A stretch of 64,000 nt of DNA from Hyphomicrobiales bacterium. Its GTDB lineage: Bacteria > Pseudomonadota > Alphaproteobacteria > Rhizobiales > Xanthobacteraceae. Position numbers and translations under genes: made by a program. How positions within the stretch are numbered: the first letter of the stretch is position 1; each line of letters begins with the position of its first letter. The stretch covers positions 1 to 64,000 of the forward strand of contig JACESF010000015.1 of NCBI GenBank assembly GCA_013911975.1. Direction: 5' to 3'. Below, in pieces: positions 1-8,648 of this stretch. The notes beneath the pieces are model-generated. The model searched no databases. It saw only the letters and a program-made list of their open reading frames with translations, and was not told the origin of the DNA.

Positions 1-1886
1 GCCGGGGGCAGGGCGGTGGGCTTCGCCAATTGCTCGATGACCGAGCGCACGGCCGCTTCGCCGCTGGGGCCACGGTTGCGCACCGCTTCCAGCAGCGGCT
101 GGGCCGCGCCCGACCGCTCGATCAGGCTGCGCGGGTCGAGCATCACGAAGGGGCTGCTCCAGGGGCCCTGGATGATGAAGGGCAGGTCGAAGGGCGCGGA
201 GCGCTCGGCGGAGGTAGAGGGCAGCAGGATGGCGCGGCCCTGAAGGTCGATGTCGCGCGAGCCCACGTCCACCGCGCCGTCCAGCGCGAGATTGACCTGC
301 TTGCCGGACATCTGCGCCTGGATGACCCGGGCGACGCCGTCGGTGAGGTTGATCTTGGCCACCAGCCGCTCGAACGGGGTGCGCCCGCCGCGCAGGTCGC
401 CGCCGCCGGACAGGGGCCGCCGCTCGATGCGCCGCATCACCTGCGCCACGTCGATGCCCGCGATGGACCCGTTCACTGCCTGGAGCATGACCATGCCGGA
501 GAGGGCCTGGGCGATCTCGTAATAGCTATGGCCGGTGCCTTCCAGCACCGCTTCGACGTCGCCGGCCCCCTCGATGCGCCGGATGCCCAGCAGGTCGCCG
601 AACGCCCGGTCGAGGGCGATGCCGGTGCCCGCGCCCTGGAATTTCAGGGCCGTGCCGTCCTTGCCGCCATTGGCGACGATGTCCAGCGAGGCCCGCACGG
701 AACCGCCCCACGCCTGGGCGGTGCCCAGCGCTAGCACCAGGTGTCCGGACCGCAGCACGGCGCTGGTGGCCACCCGCTCGAACACGCTCTCATCCACCTT
801 CATCCGCGCAGCGGACAGGCGCAGGTCCAGATCCAGGCGGGAGAGGGGGCGCGGATTGATGGAGGTGCGATCCCAGTCCCCGTCCGCCCGCTCGGTCATG
901 GCGATGCGGCCATAGGGGGTCAGGTCCACCGCATTGGCGGCGAAGGTCCCTTCGAGGGACGGGCGCGGCCCGTCGAGCTTGAGCGTCAGCGCGCCCTCGC
1001 TCTTGTTGCCGTCGAGCGTGGCGCTGACGGGGGAAAGCTGCACGGACTGGCGGTCCGCCTTCACCGAGCCGGAGAAGGCGAATTGGTGGAAGCCGCCGGA
1101 GAGGGGCAGGGTCACGCCCGCCCAAGAGAGCAGGTCGCGCAGCGCGGCGGTCTCGCCGCTCACCTCGCCGGCCATGCGCGCCGAAGGCCCTGCCGCCGCC
1201 TGCCCGCGGAACCGCAGCCAGGAATCGCCGGAAGCCACATGGGCGCGGGCATCGGACTCCTGGCCCGCCAGGAAGGCGCGGGCGTCGGCGATGTCCAGTT
1301 CCGCCCGGGTGGTCCGATCGCGCCAGGTGAAGGACAGCCGGGCCGTGAGCCCGCCGCCGCCCAGGGAGCGCTCCACATGGGCGTCGATGCCGCTGACCAG
1401 TTCCTCGGTCAGCCCATCCGCGTTGCGCATGGCCACCGTGCCGCCTTCGAGGCGCAGCTCCGGCAGGTCGGTGCCCGCCAGCAGCGCCACCAGGGACGGG
1501 GCGAGGACCGGCGAACGGCCGGTGATGACGAGGGTCGGCCGCTCCAGCGTCACGTCCGCCACCTCGACCCGGCCGGTCAGCAGGCTGAGGAGGCGCAGGC
1601 GCGCCACGGCCCCCTGCGCGTCCAGCGCCATGCGGCCGGGCATGGGGAAGGCCACCTTCTCCAGGATCACCGAGGGCACGGGGAACACGGCAAGGCGCGG
1701 CTCGCCGGAAATGCTGGCGCGCTGGCCGGTGGAGCGGGCGAGGGCGTCGGTGACGACCCGGCGCAGTTCCGCTTCCGGAACCAGGCTCGGAGCCAGCGCC
1801 AGGAAGCCGAGCCCGACCAGGGCAAAGGCTCCCGCCGCCGCGGCGGCGGCCAGGACGGCCCTGCGGGTGTTCGCGCCAGAAATCAC
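1..1886 (-). CDS. AsmA family protein (3' end missing at window edge)
   Basis: The minus-strand frame stays open from a GTG at 1886 to the left edge, giving about 628 codons without a stop. GTG was chosen because GGAAG lies about 8 bases upstream; an in-frame TTG lies three codons further up. The product starts with a hydrophobic segment (residues about 9-30), then a long beta-rich region. Late in the frame it reads DLPFIIQGPWSSP, the kind of C-terminal segment seen in AsmA proteins. AsmA-type proteins are inner-membrane-anchored periplasmic proteins linked to envelope lipid transport and outer-membrane assembly; the exact role here is inferred from family only. The E. coli protein is about 617 residues, so only a short tail is probably missing. 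The gene has no obvious functional link to the iron genes upstream. Confidence 0.75.
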   Translation of the reverse strand, partial: MISGANTRRAVLAAAAAAGAFALVGLGFLALAPSLVPEAELRRVVTDALARSTGQRASISGEPRLAVFPVPSVILEKVAFPMPGRMALDAQGAVARLRLLSLLTGRVEVADVTLERPTLVITGRSPVLAPSLVALLAGTDLPELRLEGGTVAMRNADGLTEELVSGIDAHVERSLGGGGLTARLSFTWRDRTTRAELDIADARAFLAGQESDARAHVASGDSWLRFRGQAAAGPSARMAGEVSGETAALRDLLSWAGVTLPLSGGFHQFAFSGSVKADRQSVQLSPVSATLDGNKSEGALTLKLDGPRPSLEGTFAANAVDLTPYGRIAMTERADGDWDRTSINPRPLSRLDLDLRLSAARMKVDESVFERVATSAVLRSGHLVLALGTAQAWGGSVRASLDIVANGGKDGTALKFQGAGTGIALDRAFGDLLGIRRIEGAGDVEAVLEGTGHSYYEIAQALSGMVMLQAVNGSIAGIDVAQVMRRIERRPLSGGGDLRGGRTPFERLVAKINLTDGVARVIQAQMSGKQVNLALDGAVDVGSRDIDLQGRAILLPSTSAERSAPFDLPFIIQGPWSSPFVMLDPRSLIERSGAAQPLLEAVRNRGPSGEAAVRSVIEQLAKPTALPP

Positions 1887-2049
1887 ACTCAATTCTTCCG
1901 ATCGTTCGGGAGCGGTCCGAGCGCTGCCTCGCGCAAAATGACCGATTCTCCCGTTCGCGAGAGGCCCGGCACATAAAAGCCGGTCTGTGTCGCTTTCAAG
2001 GCTGTCGAAACCTTGGCCGCGCAAGCCTCGCCCGCGCAAGCGTCGTGGG

Positions 2050-3756
2050 TCAGACAGACCGGTTGCCCCGCGGCGAGCCGGCAAGCGCGGTGCGGGACAG
2101 GCGCTCCAGCAACAGCACGGGCACGAGCCCCACCAGCACGATGAGCAGCGCCGCCAGGGCGCCGTCCTCATATGTCCCCCGCGCAGCCTCGCCATAGACG
2201 TGGGTCGCGAGGGTCTCCACGCCGAGCGGCCGCAGCAGCAGGGTGGCGGGCAGTTCCTTCATGCCGTCCACGAACACCATGAGCGCGGCGGTCGCCAGCG
2301 CGGTGCGCATGAGCGGCAGGTGCACATGGCGCACCGCGCCGCGCCGGGACTGGCCGAGGCTGCGCGCCGCCATGTCGAGATTGGGCGAGATCTTGCCGTA
2401 TCCGGCCTCCAGCGAGCCGACGCTGATGGCGAGGAAGCGAATGGCATAGGCGATCACCAGCGCAGCGCCCGAGCCCGAGAGGATCAGGCCCGTGGAGATG
2501 CCGAGGGTCTGGCGCGCCGCCTGGTCCACGATGTTGTCGAAGCCGGCGAGCGGCACCAGCAGGCCGATGGCGAGCACCGTGCCGGGCACGGCATAGCCGA
2601 GCGTCGACAGGCGCGCGGCCCCGGCGGTGAGCGCGGAAGGCACGAGGCGCTGGGCCAGCGTCACCGTCAGGCCCAGCAGCAGCGCCAGCAGCATGCCGCC
2701 CGCCGCCAGCAGCGCGCTGTTACGCGCCTCCACCAGCAGGTTGGGCGAGATGCCGCCGAACTCGATCCGCCGGACGGCGGCGACCAGCAGGTGAAGCACC
2801 GGCACGCCAAAACCCAGCAGAACCGGCACGAGGCAGAAGGCGAAGGCCGCGATGCCCGCCGCGCCCGTGAGGCGCACCGGGGCGGGCGGGCGCGCGCTGC
2901 CGCTGCCCCCGTATCTGGCCCGGCTGCGGGCTGCGCGCTCCGCCGCCACGAGGAACAGGACGAACACCATCATGACCAGCGCGATCTGCGCCGCGCCGGG
3001 CAGGTTCGAGCGGTTCACCCAGGTGGTGTAGACGGAGACCGTCAGGGTGCGCATGCCGAGGAATTCGGATGCGCCGATGTCGCCCAGCACTTCGAGCAAG
3101 GCGAGCGTCAGCCCTGCCACGATGGCGGGCCGCGCCATGGGAAGCGCCACCCGCCAGACGGTGCGCCACCGCCCCGCCCCGAGCGCCCGTGCCGCATCCA
3201 GCGCGCTCGCGGACTGCACCAGGAAGCTCGCCCGGGCGGAGAGATAGACATAGGGATAGAGGACGCAGGACAGCACGAAGATGCACCCCCAGGTGGAGCG
3301 CACGTCGGGAAGCTGGAACCCGCGGGGGCTGGAAATGCCCAGCATCCAGCGCAGCGCGCTCTGCACCGGCCCGAGGGGATGCAGCACGTCGAGATAGGAA
3401 TAGGCGACGATATAGCCGGGCAAAGCGAGGGGCAGCAGAAGCCCCACCTCCAGCCATCGCCGGCCGGGAAAGGCGCAGGTCGCCACCAGCCAGGCGCAGG
3501 GCACCGCCACCAGGGTCACGCTCAGCCCCACCCCCACCAGCAGCACCGAGGTCTGCCACAGGGCGGTCGGCAGCACATTGTCGATGAGGTGGGGCCACAG
3601 GTCCCCCGAGCCCCGCGCGGCGATGGTGCAGAGGGCGAGAACCGGCAGCAGCACCAGCGCCACCACCAGCAGGGAACCGGCCACCGGCAACGAAACCAGC
3701 CGCCGGGCGATGCGCGCCGGCGGCCGGAACCAGGATGATGCGGAGATGTCGCTCAA
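2050..3756 (-). CDS. fbpB: Ferric-iron ABC transporter permease (FbpB/FutB type)
   Basis: This 568-residue integral membrane protein has two tandem permease halves, each with a binding-protein-dependent transport signature. The first is near LDAARALGAGRWRTVWRVAL (about residues 188-207); the second is near LDMAARSLGQSRRGAVRHVHL. Fused double permeases of this length are typical of Fe(3+) and thiamine uptake ABC systems. The gene starts 10 bases after the end of the iron-binding protein gene, so the two are co-transcribed. The permease should form the inner-membrane channel that receives Fe(3+) from the binding protein. No ATPase gene follows: the next gene is AsmA-like. The nucleotide-binding subunit must therefore be encoded outside the window or shared. 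Confidence 0.88.
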   Translation of the reverse strand: MSDISASSWFRPPARIARRLVSLPVAGSLLVVALVLLPVLALCTIAARGSGDLWPHLIDNVLPTALWQTSVLLVGVGLSVTLVAVPCAWLVATCAFPGRRWLEVGLLLPLALPGYIVAYSYLDVLHPLGPVQSALRWMLGISSPRGFQLPDVRSTWGCIFVLSCVLYPYVYLSARASFLVQSASALDAARALGAGRWRTVWRVALPMARPAIVAGLTLALLEVLGDIGASEFLGMRTLTVSVYTTWVNRSNLPGAAQIALVMMVFVLFLVAAERAARSRARYGGSGSARPPAPVRLTGAAGIAAFAFCLVPVLLGFGVPVLHLLVAAVRRIEFGGISPNLLVEARNSALLAAGGMLLALLLGLTVTLAQRLVPSALTAGAARLSTLGYAVPGTVLAIGLLVPLAGFDNIVDQAARQTLGISTGLILSGSGAALVIAYAIRFLAISVGSLEAGYGKISPNLDMAARSLGQSRRGAVRHVHLPLMRTALATAALMVFVDGMKELPATLLLRPLGVETLATHVYGEAARGTYEDGALAALLIVLVGLVPVLLLERLSRTALAGSPRGNRSV

Positions 3757-3766
3757 GCGCGGCAGG

Positions 3767-4807
3767 TCAGTTGTCGAAGCCGACCTTGTCGATCAGCTCG
3801 CTGGCCTTCTTGCGGGCCTTGGCGATCTCCACCAGGGAAATCGGATCGACCTTCAGCGGGCCGAGCGCGGCGATGACGGAGTCGACCTGGGCGCCCGCGA
3901 TGACCGGATACTCGAAATTGGCCTTCGCATAGATGGCCTGCATCTCGGGCGAGACGGCGAATTCGAGGAAGCGGACCGCATTGTCCTTGTTGGGCGCATG
4001 CTTGGCCACCGCCGCGCCGGACACGTTCACATGGGTGCCGCCGCCGTCGAAGACCGGCAGGACCACGTCGATGCCGTCGCCCCACTTCTGCTGCTCGGGG
4101 CCGCCCTTGCCGGACCGCATGAGGCCCACATAGTAGGAATTGCCGATGGCGAGATCGCAGATGCCGCCCACGATGTCGCGTGCGCCCTCGCGGTCGCCAC
4201 CCGTGGCCTTGCGCGCGAGATTGGCCTTCACGCCCTTCAGCCACTCTTCCGTCTTCGCCTCGCCGTGATGCACGAGATAGGCGGCGGTGAGGCCCACATT
4301 GTAGGGATGCTGGCCCGACCGGATGCAGATCTCGCCCTTCCACTTGGGATCGGCGAGATTCTCATAGGTCATGGAGGTGAGCTTCAGGTCCTTCGCCGCA
4401 TAGACGAGGCGGGCCCGGAGCGAGAGGGCGAACCAGTTGCCGTTGGGGTCGCGCAGGTTCGCCGGGATGGCGGCGGTGAGCGCCGGGGTGCTCACCGGCT
4501 GGGTGATGCCCGCATCCACCACGTCCAGCAGGTTGCCCACGTCCACCGTCATGAGGATGTCGGCCGGGGAGGCGCTGCCTTCCGCCTTCACGCGCTCGGG
4601 AAGGCCGTCCTTCACGAACACGCTGTTCACGGTGATTCCCGTGGCCTTGGTGAAGGCCTCGAACACCGGAGCGGCAAGGCCGGGCTCGCGGGTCGTGTAG
4701 ATGTTCAGCACGCCCTGCGCCGACGCGGTTCCGCAGACCAGCAGGCCGGAGACCGCTGCCAGGGCCGCATGAAGGAGACGGGTTCGGCGGGACAGGTTCC
4801 TGAGCAT
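3767..4807 (-). CDS. fbpA: Periplasmic Fe(3+)-binding protein of ABC transporter
   Basis: The product is 346 residues from the ATG at 4807, which has GGAGGAC just upstream. A longer frame starting at 4936 was rejected because it would remove the signal peptide from the N-terminus. Residues 1-30 form a signal peptide ending in ASA before Q31. The mature protein is a class of periplasmic solute-binding protein with the NSYY motif at 223-226, the tandem tyrosines that bind ferric iron in FbpA/FutA proteins. The tail is a short, charged helical region. An Irr-type palindrome lies 98 bases upstream of the start (4905-4921), pointing to iron-responsive control. It forms an operon with the permease gene downstream. 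A family-level ambiguity with other metal or phosphonate binders is small given the YY motif. Confidence 0.9.
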   Translation of the reverse strand: MLRNLSRRTRLLHAALAAVSGLLVCGTASAQGVLNIYTTREPGLAAPVFEAFTKATGITVNSVFVKDGLPERVKAEGSASPADILMTVDVGNLLDVVDAGITQPVSTPALTAAIPANLRDPNGNWFALSLRARLVYAAKDLKLTSMTYENLADPKWKGEICIRSGQHPYNVGLTAAYLVHHGEAKTEEWLKGVKANLARKATGGDREGARDIVGGICDLAIGNSYYVGLMRSGKGGPEQQKWGDGIDVVLPVFDGGGTHVNVSGAAVAKHAPNKDNAVRFLEFAVSPEMQAIYAKANFEYPVIAGAQVDSVIAALGPLKVDPISLVEIAKARKKASELIDKVGFDN

Positions 4808-4904
4808 GGCGTCCTCCGGGCGGCGCGCTTGATGCGGCCGATGGGAGTTCGCGTAGCGGCAGGGGCCGGGGGGCGTCAATGACGAGGACCCGCCCGCGCT
4901 TAAG

Positions 4905-4921
4905 ATTAGAGCATGTCTAAC
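4905..4921. promoter_or_regulatory. Irr/ICE-type iron box upstream of fbpA
   Basis: The 17-mer ATTAGA-GCATG-TCTAAC is an imperfect palindrome matching the form TTTAGA-N5-TCTAAA seen in iron-control elements bound by Irr in Rhizobiales. It sits 98 bases before the fbpA start, between that gene and the bfr terminator. Two better copies occur upstream of bfr and bfd. The match is weakest at the outermost positions of both arms. Binding by Irr is inferred, not shown. Confidence 0.6.
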
Positions 4922-4941
4922 TCTAAACTGAACCAAACAAA

Positions 4942-4965
4942 AAGCCCGGCGCGAGGGCCGGGCTT
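4942..4965 (-). terminator. Rho-independent terminator of bfr
   Basis: A 9-bp perfect GC-rich stem (AAGCCCGGC at 4942-4950, GCCGGGCTT at 4957-4965) has a 6-base loop. On the minus strand it is followed by a T-rich run (TTTTTGTTTGG). It lies about 28 bases after the bfr stop codon and separates bfr from fbpA transcription. Confidence 0.85.
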
Positions 4966-4993
4966 CTTGAATATGGTGACGGGACCGAAGAGA

Positions 4994-5476
4994 TCAGTCG
5001 GACTCCAGCTCACCGATGTGATGCTGGGCATAGAGCTGGACACCGAGGCGCGCCACGAGGTCGAGCTGGGTCTCGAGGAAGTCGATATGGCCTTCCTCAT
5101 CCGTCATCAGCTCTTCGAACAGGTCGCGGCTCGGGAAATCCTTCACCGAGTGGCTGTAGGCCGCCGCTTCCTGATAGAGGGCGCGGGCCTCCTGCTCGGC
5201 GGCGAGATCCGCCTCGAGGATTTCCTTGATGTCCTGGCCGATGCGCAGGGGGTCGAGCACCTGGAGGTTCGGGAAGCCGTCCAGGAACAGGATCCGGTCC
5301 ACGAACTTGTCGGCGTGCACCATCTCCTCGATGGATTCGGCGCGCCACTTCTTGGCGAGGTCCTTGAAACCCCAATTCTCAAGCATGCGGTAGTGGAGCC
5401 AGTACTGGTTGATCGCCGTCAGCTCCGACCGAAGGCCACGATTGAGATATTCGATGACCTTTGCATCGCCCTTCAT
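4994..5476 (-). CDS. bfr: Bacterioferritin
   Basis: This 160-residue protein has the full bacterioferritin signature. The di-iron ferroxidase ligands E18, E51, H54, E94, E127 and H130 are all present, and M52 is the heme-ligating methionine that separates Bfr from ferritin. It should assemble into a 24-subunit heme-containing cage that oxidises Fe(2+) and stores it as ferric mineral in the cytosol. The gene is followed by a strong intrinsic terminator (4942-4965) and preceded by an Irr-type palindrome 55 bases upstream of the start (5531-5547). In related bacteria Irr represses bfr when iron is scarce. The ferredoxin that releases its iron is encoded next to it (5601-5837). Confidence 0.97.
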   Translation of the reverse strand: MKGDAKVIEYLNRGLRSELTAINQYWLHYRMLENWGFKDLAKKWRAESIEEMVHADKFVDRILFLDGFPNLQVLDPLRIGQDIKEILEADLAAEQEARALYQEAAAYSHSVKDFPSRDLFEELMTDEEGHIDFLETQLDLVARLGVQLYAQHHIGELESD

Positions 5477-5530
5477 TGCAAGCTCCCTTGGCCCAGTCCC
5501 CTGGGCATGACGTGCTACACTGAAATCAGA

Positions 5531-5547
5531 CTTAGAGGAATTCTAAA
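5531..5547. promoter_or_regulatory. Irr/ICE-type iron box upstream of bfr
   Basis: The palindrome CTTAGA-GGAAT-TCTAAA has arms matching at five of six positions on the left and all six on the right relative to TTTAGA-N5-TCTAAA. It lies 55 bases before the bfr start codon, a position where binding could block the promoter. It is the second of three such sites within 1 kb. Confidence 0.7.
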
Positions 5548-5600
5548 GAAAAAACAACCTGTGTGCTGTGACCCCGGACGGGGCGCCATGCGCCGCCTTA

Positions 5601-5837
5601 TTATTCGGCGGCGACGAGCTTGGTGGAAAGGGCCGCTCCAGGGCATTCGACCGGGCAATCGGAGCAGGAGCCGTGAACCTGGTCAAGGATCGCGCGGATG
5701 GTGCGGGCGCACCGGCCACACTGAGGTGAACAGCCGAGGCAACGATAGACCTGCCCAGGTGAGCGCACGCCCGAGGAATTCGCGAGCGCGTCCCGAACCT
5801 GGTGATCAGAAAAGACGTTGCAGGAGCAAACAATCAT
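5601..5837 (-). CDS. bfd: Bacterioferritin-associated ferredoxin
   Basis: This 78-residue protein has an N-terminal CxC (C4, C6) followed by a CxxC-type pair in the motif GCSPQCGRC, the arrangement that binds the [2Fe-2S] cluster of Bfd-type BFD/fer2 domains. Bfd passes electrons to the heme of bacterioferritin so that stored Fe(3+) is reduced and released. A short cysteine-containing tail (CSDCPVEC) follows the usual domain; its role is unknown. The gene sits directly upstream of bfr on the same strand but has its own Irr-type palindrome 22 bases before the start. The two partners may therefore be regulated separately. Confidence 0.88.
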   Translation of the reverse strand: MIVCSCNVFSDHQVRDALANSSGVRSPGQVYRCLGCSPQCGRCARTIRAILDQVHGSCSDCPVECPGAALSTKLVAAE

Positions 5838-5858
5838 CTGGCTGCCGGACCGTTCTAG

Positions 5859-5875
5859 TTTAGATTTTTTCTAAA
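5859..5875. promoter_or_regulatory. Irr/ICE-type iron box upstream of bfd (perfect palindrome)
   Basis: TTTAGA-TTTTT-TCTAAA is a perfect match on both 6-base arms to the form of the rhizobial iron-control element. It is placed 22 bases before the bfd start codon, so a bound repressor would cover the transcription start region. This is the strongest of the three sites and supports reading the other two as real. Confidence 0.75.
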
Positions 5876-5969
5876 CCACTGGTTTGTCTCTATTTTTTGC
5901 CCTCCGGCCGTCCGTCCGTCAATCCCGGGGCGCGGTCGTGCGGCAGCAAAAGCAGCGAAATGCGCAAGG

Positions 5970-6006
5970 AAAACCGCACTTTCTAATCATTCTATTTTGC
6001 GGTTTT
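5970..6006. terminator. Possible bidirectional terminator hairpin after the kinase gene
   Basis: Nine-base inverted arms (AAAACCGCA at 5970-5978, TGCGGTTTT at 5998-6006) give A/T-flanked GC stems in both directions, but the loop is long (19 bases). It lies in the spacer between the kinase 3' end and the bfd promoter region. The rest of that spacer (5876-6131) holds no gene I can support. Confidence 0.35.
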
Positions 6007-6131
6007 CTCCCGATGTCTTTGGGCGCCAACAGAAAAACCGGCCGGGACCCGCCCATGACCGCCAAGGGCGGCGGAAGGCCCGTAGAAATGCGTAAGGAAT
6101 GATCACGGGGCGCAGACGGCGCCTGCAGGCG

Positions 6132-8648
6132 TCATTCGGGCAGCCGGATCTCGCACAGCATGCCGAGGTCCACGCCCCGCCGAAGATGCAGTTCGGCGCC
6201 GTTTGCCCGCAGCAGCGCCGCCAGCCGCGCCATGCGGAACGGCCGGCCGCTGCTCGCGAAGCGGTCGGACACGGCGGTGGCCCGGAGCGGTGAGAGTGCG
6301 AGGGCAATGTCCTCCTCGCTCAGGCCGCGCCCGCCGTCGCGCACGAGAATCACGGTGCCGCCGCCCTCGGAGGGCTCGCCGCGCCGCGCCGAGACCAGCA
6401 CCTGCCCACCGGCGGGGGTGGCGCGAACCGCCTCGTCCATCAGGATGCGCATCGCCTCGTCGAGGATTTCCCGGTTGAACCAGGCTTCGAGCGCCGCGTC
6501 CATGTCCGGGCGCAACAGGACGCGCCGGCGCTTCGCGCTGGCCTCCACATGGTGAAGCGCCGCGCGGACGGCTTCGGCGACATCGACCCCCGCACGGGGA
6601 TCCGCCTGGGCACGGGGGGCCAGCCCTTCGATATCCTCAAGGCACGCCAGCAATTGCTGCGCGGCGAGGGAGGCGGCTTCCGCCTGCTTGGCATAGCGGC
6701 TGTTGCCCACCGGCCCGAAGGTGGAGCCGCGCACCGCATCCACGAAGCCCAAAATAGAGGTGAGGGGTACCCGCACCGCGTGGGACACCCGCCTCACGAA
6801 CGGATCCATCAAGGCCGCCGCGTCCGGCGTGGACGTCGCCTGCACTTCGGCGCTCGGCGCGGCGGGCACAGGGGCATGCGACTCCGCTTCTGGCCTCGGC
6901 TCGCGCAGGATGAGGCAATATCGGCCTGAACCACGCGCGGCGCGGACCACGAGCGCGTCCCGTTCCGCCTCGATGCCCAGCCGGTGCCGGGCGCGCAGCC
7001 GGCCTTCGACGGGCGCCGCGTCGTCCGGCGCGTCGGCGGCCTCGTCCAGCAGCGCGACGGCATCCATCTGGCTGCCGGGGGCGAACGTGAGGGTGAAGGG
7101 CTCGCCCTTCAGTTCCTCGGAGGTGAAGCCGCACAGTTCGGCGGCTGCGGCGTTCATTTCCTCGATGGCGCCGGACGTATCCAGGAGGAAGACGGGAAAG
7201 GGGAAGACGTCGAGCGCTTCGGAGCGCCCTCGGGCCCGCTCGGCGTCGGCATCCACCTGCGGCACGGCCACCGCAGGCGGCGGCGGCAGAGGAGCGAGGG
7301 CCCGCAAGGTGTGGACGATGGAGGTTTGTCCCCGCCAGCGCGCCGAGACCAGCCGGACGTCCACGGGCCGCCCCGCTCCGGCCAGAGATTTCAGCTCAAG
7401 GCGCCCGTCCTCGCCGCGCACCAGCAGGTGCCCGAGACCGCCGGCGGCCAGGAAGGCGGCCGTATCCGGGGTGCCGGTCCAGTCCAGAAGGGTCTCGTTG
7501 GCATGGACGATGGTGCCGCGCTGCTGGATGGCGAGGCCGATGGGAAGACGGTCCAGCAGCCCGTCCTCCCAGGACGGCTGCTCCACCGGCTCCGGCGCGG
7601 GCGGCGCGAGTGCCACGGGCGCGGGCGCGACAGGAACAGGCGCGACAGGGGCGGGGAGGGGCCGGGAGGCAGACGGCTCAACCTCTGGGATGATCGCCGG
7701 GGCCGCCGGTTCGGAAGCGGCGGCCTGACCGGCGTCCGGCTCTGCAGGCGGCTCCTCGAAAGGCTCCACCGGGAACTCCGGTGACGGCGGCACGGCCTGC
7801 GGGGGCTTCTGCCAATTATCGATGGCCTCGTTCAGCGAGCGGGCGATCTCGTGGAACGCCGTGCGCTCCCGGGGCGACAAGGCCCCGCCTCGGAGCGGCA
7901 CCACATTCTCCGGCGGGCGAGGGGGCGCGGGAGGGCGCGGCGGCGCCTGCCAGATGAGGCCGAAGCCGCGCACGCCGATGCGCCGCCGCGCGGCGTCGAA
8001 CAGGGGAACGCCGCCGATCTCGATGCGCCGCGGTGGATCCTCCCCGGTCCACAGGACGGCGTCCGAGAAGGTGGCGCCGCCCATTAGCAGGTCCGAGGCG
8101 CGGGCGGCATCCTTCAGCACCCCGTCCTGGGCGAGGTCGGCGAAGGTGCGCCCCTGCCAGGTCCGCAGGCGCGGACCCATGGCATCGATGAAGGATGGGG
8201 ACAGGGACAGAAGGCGTCCGTCCCCATCCGCTTCCCAGGTGAAGCGGACCGGCCGCGCGGGCGGCGCCTCGGGAACGGCGTCGGCGGGCGGCGGGGTCGG
8301 GAGGGGCGGCGCCTCCGCCATGGCGCCGGGGTCCGCGAACAGGACCACCGGGCCGAGCGGCGTCGTCAGCGCGAGGCAGGAGAACACCCGGGGCACGAAG
8401 GCGGAGGGCAGGCGCACCCGTTCGAGGCGTGGCGCGTGCCCCTGGATGGAGGCCACATGGCGGGCGATGGAGCGGACGCCGGCGGGGGCCGGCGCATCCT
8501 CGGCGAGGCCCAGCGGGGCGCATGCGGCGGTGCTGGCCAGGATCCGCCCGTCGGACAGCAGCACGAGAAAGGACGCGAGATCCTGACGGCGCAGCGGAGC
8601 GAACGCTGGCTCGTTGAGCGACAGGAGGCGGGACGTGTGCTCGCTCAT
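6132..8648 (-). CDS. Multi-PAS histidine kinase-like protein (PleC/PdhS-like, degenerate catalytic motifs)
   Basis: The start is the ATG at 8648 (MSEHTS), giving 838 residues. The open frame continues upstream but there it only lies antisense to phasin genes. There are no membrane segments, so the protein is cytosolic. About three PAS-like regions are visible (near residues 145-245, 360-460 and 480-590), separated by a Pro/Ala-rich linker. A HisKA-like region carries His623 in SHAVRVPL, then the FGPVGNSRY signature common to PleC/DivJ/PdhS kinases that act on DivK. The ATPase domain is unusual. The N-box asparagine position reads Asp738 in LMDEAVRATP. G1 is kept (DGGRG from Asp771). The G2 glycine loop is replaced by GRPFRMARL. 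The acid after the phospho-accepting His is Ala. It may be a weak kinase, a phosphatase or a pseudokinase like DivL. Confidence 0.7.
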   Translation of the reverse strand: MSEHTSRLLSLNEPAFAPLRRQDLASFLVLLSDGRILASTAACAPLGLAEDAPAPAGVRSIARHVASIQGHAPRLERVRLPSAFVPRVFSCLALTTPLGPVVLFADPGAMAEAPPLPTPPPADAVPEAPPARPVRFTWEADGDGRLLSLSPSFIDAMGPRLRTWQGRTFADLAQDGVLKDAARASDLLMGGATFSDAVLWTGEDPPRRIEIGGVPLFDAARRRIGVRGFGLIWQAPPRPPAPPRPPENVVPLRGGALSPRERTAFHEIARSLNEAIDNWQKPPQAVPPSPEFPVEPFEEPPAEPDAGQAAASEPAAPAIIPEVEPSASRPLPAPVAPVPVAPAPVALAPPAPEPVEQPSWEDGLLDRLPIGLAIQQRGTIVHANETLLDWTGTPDTAAFLAAGGLGHLLVRGEDGRLELKSLAGAGRPVDVRLVSARWRGQTSIVHTLRALAPLPPPPAVAVPQVDADAERARGRSEALDVFPFPVFLLDTSGAIEEMNAAAAELCGFTSEELKGEPFTLTFAPGSQMDAVALLDEAADAPDDAAPVEGRLRARHRLGIEAERDALVVRAARGSGRYCLILREPRPEAESHAPVPAAPSAEVQATSTPDAAALMDPFVRRVSHAVRVPLTSILGFVDAVRGSTFGPVGNSRYAKQAEAASLAAQQLLACLEDIEGLAPRAQADPRAGVDVAEAVRAALHHVEASAKRRRVLLRPDMDAALEAWFNREILDEAMRILMDEAVRATPAGGQVLVSARRGEPSEGGGTVILVRDGGRGLSEEDIALALSPLRATAVSDRFASSGRPFRMARLAALLRANGAELHLRRGVDLGMLCEIRLPE

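Noticed and set aside
4913..5863. Plus-strand frame of 316 codons across bfr and bfd
   Set aside because: It runs antisense to bfr, its terminator and bfd, and begins inside an Irr-type box.
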